From Hirsutella rhossiliensis (Eukaryota; Ascomycota; Sordariomycetes; Hypocreales; Ophiocordycipitaceae), in assembly GCF_020360975.1 (NCBI RefSeq), contig NW_025408669.1, positions 6,324,001-6,388,000 on the forward strand: a stretch of 64,000 bases of DNA, given 5' to 3'. The position numbers and the translations under genes were made by a program. Shown one piece after another: positions 57,250-64,000 of this stretch. The notes beneath the pieces are model-generated. The model was not told the DNA's origin and did no database searches. It saw only the letters and a program-made list of their open reading frames with translations. How positions within the stretch are numbered: position 1 is the first letter of the stretch; each line of letters begins with the position of its first letter.

Positions 57250-58216
57250 ATTATAAGGTTATCTATATTTTATAAAGTAATATCTAAGTTTCTTATAATT
57301 AAAATACTTTCCTTTACTTTACTATATTATATTTAGATTTATCTTACCTATATTAATTATATAAGTATAAGTAGTAAGAGTTCTATACTTATTTTTATAA
57401 TTAGCGCGTTAGTTAAAGTTATTTTTATAAGAAGTATTTTAATTTCCTTTTTCTTATTTCTTTTCTTAGCGTTATATATACTATTTATTATTAATTTATA
57501 CTACTATAGTAATATAGTTTAAGAGGTTATTAGGTCGAATTTCCTTATAAAGCTCGTCCTTAACGTCTTTTTTTAGCTTATTATAAAATTATAATATAAT
57601 AGGTTTATTATCTTAATTAAGTTTTAAGGTAACTTAATAGAACTTTATAATATAATTTAATACTAAGATCCTCCTTTATTAAAGTTCTTAAAGTTTCTAT
57701 TTAGCTTTTTATTCCTTATTAGTTATTTTAAATACCTTTATAATAGCTTCTTTAAATCCTTAGAAACTAATAAAGACTTTATCTATCTTATTATCTTATT
57801 ACGCTAGTTAGTTATCGAGAAAGTTCCTTATAATAGGTCTAAACTAAGTACGTACTATTTTAAATAAATAATTTCCTATATAAAGTACCTTTTCGATTAA
57901 GTCTAAGAGTTTAATAGGGTAAACCTAGTAGTAGGCCTTAAGTTAAGTAAGAAAGTCTTAAAGTATACTATAAGTACTATTAAATAGTCCTAGCTATTTT
58001 AATTTAACTACTTCTTTAAGGTCTCTAACTTATTTATTACCTTATTTATTCTTAAGTAACTATACTTTATATTAGAAGGTAATAATCTTATATATTATAT
58101 CTTAAGGTAATATAATAGCTTTAAAGTTAGTTAATCTAGCTTACTATATAAGTATATTAATAGTTATAATATTACTTAAAGTAATATAGTATTATACTTA
58201 ATAAGGGCTTTTAATA
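57250..58216 (-). pseudogene. Gypsy H Gag remnant
   Basis: Colinear with the Gag of G. The knuckle near 57,300-57,260 reads KYFNYKKLRYYF, with Cys/His turned to Tyr as in G. Further right is the region equal to G 37,800-38,100. Stops are frequent. The remaining part, 56,433-57,250, is the beginning of the Gag-protease linker. Confidence 0.65.
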
Positions 58217-58699
58217 TATAACGACTAGTATTATTCTTAAGAGATAAACCTTTAAAGGGGTTTATATTAAAAGATATAATACGGTATAGTTTAAGTAATA
58301 ATAAGTATATAACGTTAATAATAAGTTAAAGGTTATAGACTATAGACTATAACTAGGTAATTACGTAATTAAAATTAAAAATAAGATTATAATAGAGATT
58401 ATAATAATTATATTAAAAGCTATCGAGCTATTTATTTAAAGGAGTATTTCGTTCCTTTCCTTATATATTTTAAGAGCTTCCCTAGGGTACTAGGAGTACT
58501 AGGTAATCCTATTGCCTAAGAGCGCTAAAGTATTAGAGCGATCCTATAATCCTAGCTATAGAGTATTAAAACGCTTAAGTAACCTATTACTTTAAACTTA
58601 ATTAGCTTATTAGTCTATTTAATATTCCTTGCTCTCTATATTATATATCCTTACGATATATATTAGTTCTCCGCGGTTTATAAAACTATAGTTATAATA
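58217..58699 (-). repeat. 5' LTR of Gypsy H
   Basis: 483 bp between tataacgac and tagttataata (inverted-repeat ends as in G). It keeps a CG-bearing segment (ctccgcggttt near 58,672). Confidence 0.75.
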
Positions 58700-59066
58700 C
58701 TACTATATAAAGGTTAGCTTAAAAAAAATAAAAGCTCCTTTTATAAATTCTATTACCTTAAGATAAAGAAGAGTCTTAAAAGGGTCCTACTTATTAAAGA
58801 AGACTAAATTATAAATAGTTCTATATATATAAGCTTATAGCTCCTTTACTTACTTATCTTAATCTTAAGGCTTTATAAGAATTATCTTATAGATAATAAG
58901 GGCGGTAGAGTTATTTTTCGATATTATTATAAAAGAGGGTAGAAAAGTTAGTTAAAAATCGGCTTTTTTAGTAAGAGGGGTAAAAGGAAGCTATAAGGGA
59001 TATAAGAAAGGTGCCTTTTATAGTAGCTAGAAAGTATAAGAATTCTATTCCTCCTAAGCTTATTAC

Positions 59067-60126
59067 TCTTATAAAGAGAGATATAAGAAGTATATAAAAA
59101 TATATAAAGGTAAAATTAAAAGTAATAGGTTAGATAGGTAAGGTAGAGATATTTAATTCTTATAAGGGTAGTAATTATAGTAAGGGAGTAATTATTATAT
59201 TACCTTAATTAACTTTCTTTTCTTTATTTAACGCTACTCTTTATACTTATTTAATATCTTAATTAATAAAAAAGATCCTTCTTAAAGAAGCAACTAATAT
59301 TCTTTTAACTACTATAAGGAACAGTGTTTTTCTACTATAAATAAAGTAGCTAGAATATACTCTCCTAATTATATAAGCTAATAAGTAGTATATTAATTAT
59401 AAATAAAATCCTATCCTATAAAGTAAGAATCGCTAGCTATTCTATATATTAATATATATAAAACGGGTTACTAGTTATTATATAATCTAGAATTAAAGGA
59501 ATAGAGCTAGCTTAGAATACTAGTTAAGACCTCTTAAAAATACTAGCACGACTAACCTCCTTTAAATATAAATATTAATAGAACTAAGATACTTCTAGCT
59601 ATACTTAAAGTATTATTAAATTCCTTTATCTTAAGGCTATATAGTAGCCTAAATCTAGTCTTAAAAGGTACTTCCGTTTAGCTATAATTATCTATATAAG
59701 GTAGTATATCCGCTAGTAAATAAAGAGAGAATTATTAACTTTACTACCTCTTTTATATACTAATATACTATTAATAAATTCTATTATAAACCCTACTTTA
59801 TACTCTTTCTTTCCTTTTATTATATAGACTATTATAATTCCTTAATTTCCTAAAATTCCGCTATTACTTATATACCTTAAAAACTACTAAGCTTTTTATT
59901 AGTTTTTCCCCTCTTTTTTAGCTATTACTAGTATATCCGTTTTATCTCTTACTACTTTTATAGGAAGCTATTACTAGTTTTACTTCCCTTTATACCCCTA
60001 CCCTCTTCTTTATACCTTCTTTTAGCTCCTTCTTCCTTATTCTATACTAAGTATTTTTAGCTTCCTAGGTCCTTTTTACTAAGGGATATCTCTAAGAACT
60101 ATTAAATTAAGCGTTACTTCGCGATA
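59067..60126 (-). repeat. 5' LTR of fragment J, split by a solo LTR
   Basis: Starts tcttataaag and ends cttcgcgata. Without the insert and its duplicated target it is 485 bp, of the longer subtype. Confidence 0.82.
59313..59882 (+). repeat. Solo LTR of the copy C family
   Basis: 570 bp matching the reverse complement of the C LTRs (18791-19358), from tataaggaacagtg to tataccttaaaa. It is flanked by actac at 59308-59312 and 59883-59887. A solo LTR with TSD is what remains after recombination between the two LTRs of a full element. Confidence 0.9.
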
Positions 60127-61349
60127 TTTATATCCTTAATAAGGCTTATAAAGCTTTATTTTACTATATATACTACTTTAAGGTATAGAAGGAAGTTATA
60201 AGAATTATATTTCCTAAGTAAAATAAGCTAAACTATACTATCCTTAAAGCCTATAAGGTTTTAAGTTTAATTAACTACTTAGAAAAGGTCCTTAAAAAGC
60301 TAGAAACTACCTAGCTAAGCTATTTAGCTAGTATAGCTAGGCTTTTAAACCCTATAAAGCTAAGGGGATAAAAATAGTAGTTAGCTATAAATATAGCTTT
60401 CTTACTTTTATACTATATCTAAAAGAAGTAAGAGTTTAATAAGAAGGCTATTACTAGTACCCTCTTATTAAATATAAAGGGCGCTTTTAACCTTATATTA
60501 AAGGAATAGCTTATAAGGGTCTTAAGGGACTTAAACCTTTTTAGGGTCCTTATAAGCTAAGTAAACTACTTCCTTACTAAAAGGAAGATCTAGCTAGCCT
60601 TTAAGGGGTAGGTCTAGCCCCTTATAGACTTAGTAGTAAAGGTACCTTAAAGGTCCCTTATTAGCCCTATTTTATTCTTCTTATATATAATAGGGATATT
60701 AACGACTAAGGGGTACTAGATATCTTATATAAATAACTTTAATATCTTTATAATATTAACCTTTACTAAGAAGAACGTTTAGTATTTAAAAGCTATAGCT
60801 ACTAAGTAATTTAAATTTGCTAAGGAGTAAGGGGTTTATTTTAACTTATTTAAGATAGAACTTATTTACTTTAGTAGGTAATTATAGCTTATTTTAAAGG
60901 GTATAATAGTAAGAGGCCTATTCTTTAAAGTAAAGCCTTTAGTATAGTAGCTATAAGTTTTCTTTAACTTTAAGCTACTATTTAAATAATATATTAAGAA
61001 GAAGGTAGCTTTTATATAAGCTACCTTTAAAAGACTATCCTACTTAGTCTTTATATAAAGAGGCTTATTATTTAAAGCTTCTAAGTAGCTTTATTAGGCT
61101 GATATAACCTCTATAATAAACTATAGGGCCTAGCTTTAATAAAGAGGGCCTAAGACCCTTAGGAGCCTTATAAAGCCCTTTTAAAGGCTTTAAAATTAAG
61201 CTCTTTTAAAGGTCTTAAAGGCCTTTAAAGGATCCTTTATTAAAGCCTTAAAAGCTAAAGCGGCCCTACTACTACTAAAGGTATAATTTAAAAGAGTATA
61301 CCTCTCTTATACCCTTTAAACCCTATATATTTTTCTTAGTTACCTTATA
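60127..61349 (+). mobile_element. LINE fragment, second copy
   Basis: Plus-strand sequence colinear with LINE positions about 31,895-33,330 (end of the endonuclease-RT spacer and RT). The box in place of SYIDDF reads SYINNF near 60,735. It lacks the AT-rich insertion found at 32105-32325 in the first copy. Both ends are cut, by the J LTR on the left and LTR pieces on the right. RIP-mutated, with stops throughout. Confidence 0.8.
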
Positions 61350-61675
61350 GCTTCCTATAAAAGTAGTAAGAGATAAGATAGATATACTAGTAATAGCTAG
61401 AAAGGAAGGGAAAACTAGTAAAAAGCTTAGTAGTTAAGAGGATATTAGTAGCTTCTTTAAGTAGGATCTTCTTTATTAATTAAGATGCTATATAGGTATA
61501 AAGAAGAGTAATAGATAAAGGAAAGAAAGATAATTAAGGTAATATAACTATTACTCCCTTATTATAATTACTACCCTTATAAGAATTAAATATCTCTACC
61601 CTACTTATCTAACCCCTTACTTTTAATTTTACTTTTTTATATTTTTATATACTTCTTATATCTCTCTTTATAAGA
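61350..61675 (+). repeat. K-family LTR piece, plus orientation
   Basis: The last two thirds of an LTR (from cttcctataaaag to tttataaga), RIP-mutated. Confidence 0.75.
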
Positions 61676-61826
61676 ACTTTTACTTCCCCTTATACCCTTA
61701 CCCTCCTCTTTATACCTCCTTTTAGCTCCTTATTCCTTCTTTTATACTAGGTGTTTTTAGCTTCTTAGATCCCTCTTACTAAGGGATATCTCTAAGAACT
61801 ATAAAATTAAGCTACGCTTTATAATA
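61676..61826 (-). repeat. K-family LTR piece, minus orientation
   Basis: The U3 end of an LTR in reverse orientation (acttttacttcccc to ctttataata), joined directly to the previous piece so that the two form an inverted arrangement. Probably a rearrangement product. Confidence 0.75.
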
Positions 61827-62629
61827 AGTTAAAAAGAATAAGCTTTTTACTCTTTCTACTTATATAGTATATTTTATAACTATTTAATATAATAAAAGGA
61901 TTACTACTAAATATAGTAAGTACTTCTTTATATTTATTACTAATTATAATAGGTTTTACTAATACTTAGTATCCTTAATACTAAGTTCCTTTTTTATTTA
62001 TAGTTTTAAGAAGTTTATAATTATTTCCTTAGGTAAATTAAAGTTATTATAATTAACTAAATTACTAGTTTTAAGTTATTTTATAATAAGTATTAAATAC
62101 CTTACTTAATAATTTAAGCGTAGTATACTATTAAAATAAACTTATATTATATAATATAACTTATTAGTTTTAGTTTAAAGCTAAAAATATCTTTTACTTA
62201 ATAAAGAAGTTTTTATTATAATTATTATAACTTCTATCTTATTAAATTAAATCTTTATAAAAAGTACTATTAATTTTATTACCTTATACTTTTAATTTTA
62301 TACTTTATACTAATAATATAGTATATTTAAAATTAAATAACTTATACTATAATATTAAAGCTATACTAAGATTTATAAATATAAGTAATATAACTAGTAC
62401 CTATCTACTTTATAAGAAATAATCTTCTAATTATTAAATCTATCTTAAGGAGCGGTATCGCCCTTAAGCGTAATAATTTCTTTATCCTTTATTTTATTTA
62501 AAAGTAAACACTAATAGTCTATATAACCTTTATAACACCTTTAAGTATAGCCCTTCCTACTACTATAGCGGTACATTGCGCTTCTATCGTTAGCTGTTTA
62601 ATCTAGTTAACCTATAAATAGACTTTAGC
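61827..62629. other. AT-rich spacer and transition to normal composition
   Basis: From 61,827 to about 62,450 I see only very AT-rich sequence without recognisable coding or repeat structure. Between about 62,440 and 62,600, CG, CA and TG reappear (ggagcggtatcgccc, ggtacattgcgc). This is the edge of the RIP compartment and the 3' flank of the multicopper oxidase gene. Confidence 0.6.
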
Positions 62630-64000
62630 TTACCCAGTGTTGCCCGGAGTCACCTCCGTCTTGAGTCCTATTAAATCTGTTCCTTTTCTCCCCGCAGCAT
62701 TTCCACGCGTCGGGCTGCCGTAAGCGGCACAAATTCTTAATCCATCTTGCGGCCGCGAGATGCTTTGCAGCTCTTCTGGTGCCTCAATAATAGTTGCCGT
62801 CAGGCCGGCTTCAACATGCCATTCTACATGGCAATGAAGAAGCCACACACGTATAATGCTGTTAGTATATGGCTGACGATAAAACAGAGGGACAGGAAAA
62901 CCTATCTGGGTTGTCTGCGCGAAACCTGATCACCGCATGTCCATTATTTTGCAAAACGACGGTATCTTGCCTCATCGGTGTCGCAGATATATTCTTAAAG
63001 TACCCGTGGAAAGGTCCCCCATTCAGTGACGAACGCTGGAGTACTTGAAACTGGTGCCCATGTAGATGCCACGGATGGACAGTATTATGGTTGTTATTAA
63101 TGACAATTTCCACAATCTCGCCAAAATTAATCACAAAGGGGTTAACGTGTCCGTAAACAGCGGGATTAGAGTAATACTTAGGACCAATAGTAAGAGCCGT
63201 ATATAGAGATGGGGTTTTGGGTGGAAGGTAAGTCTTCCCGTTTATAGTGAAGCGGGCCACTCCGTTTATTGTCTTATAACCCGTGTCTAAAATGATTTGG
63301 CGATCAACGGGTTGAAGGAGTGGCTCGTGGTCCGCTGGATAGAAAAGAATGTCGTCGGCAAAGTTTTGCTCTATAATTTTAGGTACTGCGGGAGGGTGAA
63401 GTAGCGGCTTGTGCTTATTGTATACCAGCCACGCCGTGACATTTGTGTTATAATTGTCGGGCATAGGTCTATTAAAGTCGGTAAAAAGCTGGCCGGGGTC
63501 GATGATAGAAACGATAGGGTAATTGCGGCTGGTGTCGTTCTTCGTCCGGAATAAGAAGCTGACGCGCTTTCCAGGCAGGAACCTAGAAAGCGTCCCGTTC
63601 CCTATAGGATGCGTGCCGTCCCCTATACCAGCCCCGAGAGGTATTGGGTCAGTGAAGACGCCGTCGATCTCGACGACAGTAAGTTCGTGGCCATAAAATA
63701 GAAGACCATGGGCCGCGAAAGTGCCGACGCAGATTACACGCATCAAATATGTTGTGTCGGGCTTTACCTCGATGGTGGTGTTGGTAGATTCACCGATCAG
63801 CAAGGAATTTGGAAGAGGTTCTAGGCCCCCATGGGCTCCATTTCGAAGAGACTCATATTTGTTAAGCAGAGAAGGCATTTGTTCGTGGTAGTGATCTCCC
63901 AAGGTAAGGGTGAATTCTTCGTCGAAGTCGAATGGAGTATCGGGAGTTTGCACAACGATAGGGCCTCGCAGTCCGTCGGGGTACTGGCCCATATTGTGCG
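62630..64000 (-). CDS. Fet3-like multicopper oxidase, 5' end beyond the window
   Basis: A minus-strand gene of ordinary composition, cut by the right edge. The visible protein starts within domain 1 ([13 protein letters not shown] at the edge; the Met there is internal) and covers domains 2 and 3. Evidence: [11 protein letters not shown], then [10 protein letters not shown] with the Glu used for iron binding in Fet3-type enzymes, [21 protein letters not shown], then [13 protein letters not shown] (the H-x2-H-x-H copper ligands) and, in the last exon, [11 protein letters not shown] (HCH-x3-H, type 1 and 3 copper). Fet3-type oxidases oxidise ferrous iron at the plasma membrane together with an Ftr1 permease, but related laccase-like enzymes act on phenols; the substrate is not settled here. 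An intron appears at 62859-62901. The protein ends NTG-stop at 62630 with no transmembrane segment, which Fet3 usually has, so it may be secreted or 3'-truncated. Confidence 0.85.
62859..62901 (-). other. Probable intron in the multicopper oxidase gene
   Basis: The frame of the upstream exon (ends IRFRADNP) would run into a stop at 62862, while the HCH-x3-H exon starts in another frame. A GT donor (GTTTTCC at 62901) and an AG after TACTAAC (62859) give an in-frame join through Asp-Ser-Ile-Ile-Arg to VWLLHCH. The 43 nt size and the branch-site motif touching the AG are unusual, so the exact junction is uncertain. Confidence 0.5.

Larger units (their letters stand above)
56433..58699 (-). mobile_element. 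Truncated Gypsy H (5' LTR, Gag and linker), relative of G
   Basis: A minus-strand element fragment. LTR 58217-58699 is related to the G LTR in its left half (from tataacgac through the ctataactaggtaatta region), but its right half (about 58,450-58,690) is different, so H is another subfamily. The internal part matches the minus-strand reading of G from its start to about G position 39,041 (the text cttagattatataatat), then ends exactly at the F LTR. The pol region and 3' LTR are missing. Right flank ctact lies in the Gag region of Copia fragment J. Confidence 0.8.
58700..60126 (-). mobile_element. Copia fragment J: Gag start and 5' LTR
   Basis: Minus-strand K-family sequence equal to K about 9800-10625, from the Gag N-terminal region (58,700-59,066) through the LTR (59067-60126, interrupted by a solo LTR at 59313-59882). 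The left part of the element is missing beyond Gypsy H. It appears to be inserted in LINE fragment 60127-61349. Confidence 0.8.
1..62540. other. AT-rich RIP-mutated compartment (except 4660-10625)
   Basis: Across this span CA and TG dinucleotides are nearly missing and TA is in great excess, while CG is kept. This is what repeat-induced point mutation (C-to-T in CpA, both strands) leaves in Pezizomycotina. Coding frames of transposons remain in register but show Cys/His to Tyr, Gln/Trp to stop and Asp to Asn. The single long exception is 4660-10625, which has ordinary CA/TG content. The signature ends abruptly between about 62,500 and 62,600, just before the multicopper oxidase gene. I judged this by eye; no dinucleotide index was calculated. 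Confidence 0.93.

Noticed and set aside
1..62540. Centromere or telomere as explanation for the AT-rich block
   Set aside because: No telomere repeats or satellite arrays are seen. Readable transposon frames with RIP signature explain the AT content; a centromere cannot be ruled out but is not supported.
62747..62929. 60-codon plus-strand ORF
   Set aside because: Shadow of the last exon and intron of the multicopper oxidase.
1..64000. CRISPR arrays, tRNA or rRNA genes, bacterial-type operons
   Set aside because: No spaced direct repeats of CRISPR type and no cloverleaf-forming sequence found. The only tRNA-like match is the 11 nt primer-binding site.

Overview
The window looks like a gene-poor, AT-rich compartment of a filamentous ascomycete (Pezizomycotina) genome. 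From 1 to about 62,540, apart from one island, the dinucleotides CA and TG are almost absent and TA is greatly over-represented, while CG survives. That is the footprint of repeat-induced point mutation (RIP, C-to-T in CpA on both strands). Coding frames of transposons are still readable, but Cys/His have become Tyr, Gln/Trp have become stops, and Asp has become Asn. No host gene, tRNA, rRNA or CRISPR array is visible in the RIP-affected part.

The compartment is a nest of retrotransposons, several of them proven by target-site duplications (TSDs). Left to right: (i) 1-1742, a degraded Gypsy-type pol on the minus strand. (ii) 1743-14028, RIP-degraded Copia copy A (+), split by Copia copy K (4660-10625, minus, TSD tctac), the only element that largely escaped RIP. 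(iii) 14029-17921, an unassigned RIP remnant with a Gag-like patch. (iv) 17922-56432, Copia copy F (minus), which acts as host for two nests. Nest one is a full-length LINE (18578-34777, TSD aaggaataaaggct), holding Copia copy C of a second family (18791-28816, TSD ctaac), holding Copia copy B (20553-26907, TSD tatat). Nest two is Copia copy E (35209-49397, TSD tctat), holding a complete chromodomain Gypsy element G (36804-44633, TSD atagg). F also carries a 1.6 kb internal tandem duplication and a 177 bp TSD-flanked insert. (v) 56433-61826, a truncated Gypsy H, a Copia 5' fragment J whose LTR holds a solo LTR of the C family (59313-59882, TSD actac), a LINE fragment and two LTR pieces in inverted orientation.

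At about 62,540 the RIP signature stops sharply. From 62,630 to the right edge lies the 3' part of a normal-composition host gene on the minus strand, a Fet3-like multicopper oxidase. Its 5' end is outside the window.

The main Copia family (K, A, B, E, F, J) has LTRs of about 475-486 bp with TCGCGA at both termini, and in K a primer-binding site matching the anticodon loop of initiator tRNA-Met (half-tRNA priming); the C family shows the same site. K is itself defective: it has two internal deletions, stops at probable Gln codons and Asn in place of an expected catalytic Asp in its integrase. The least expected coding signal is a long antisense reading frame in the 3' region of G, which encodes a Cys-motif plus coiled-coil-like protein.
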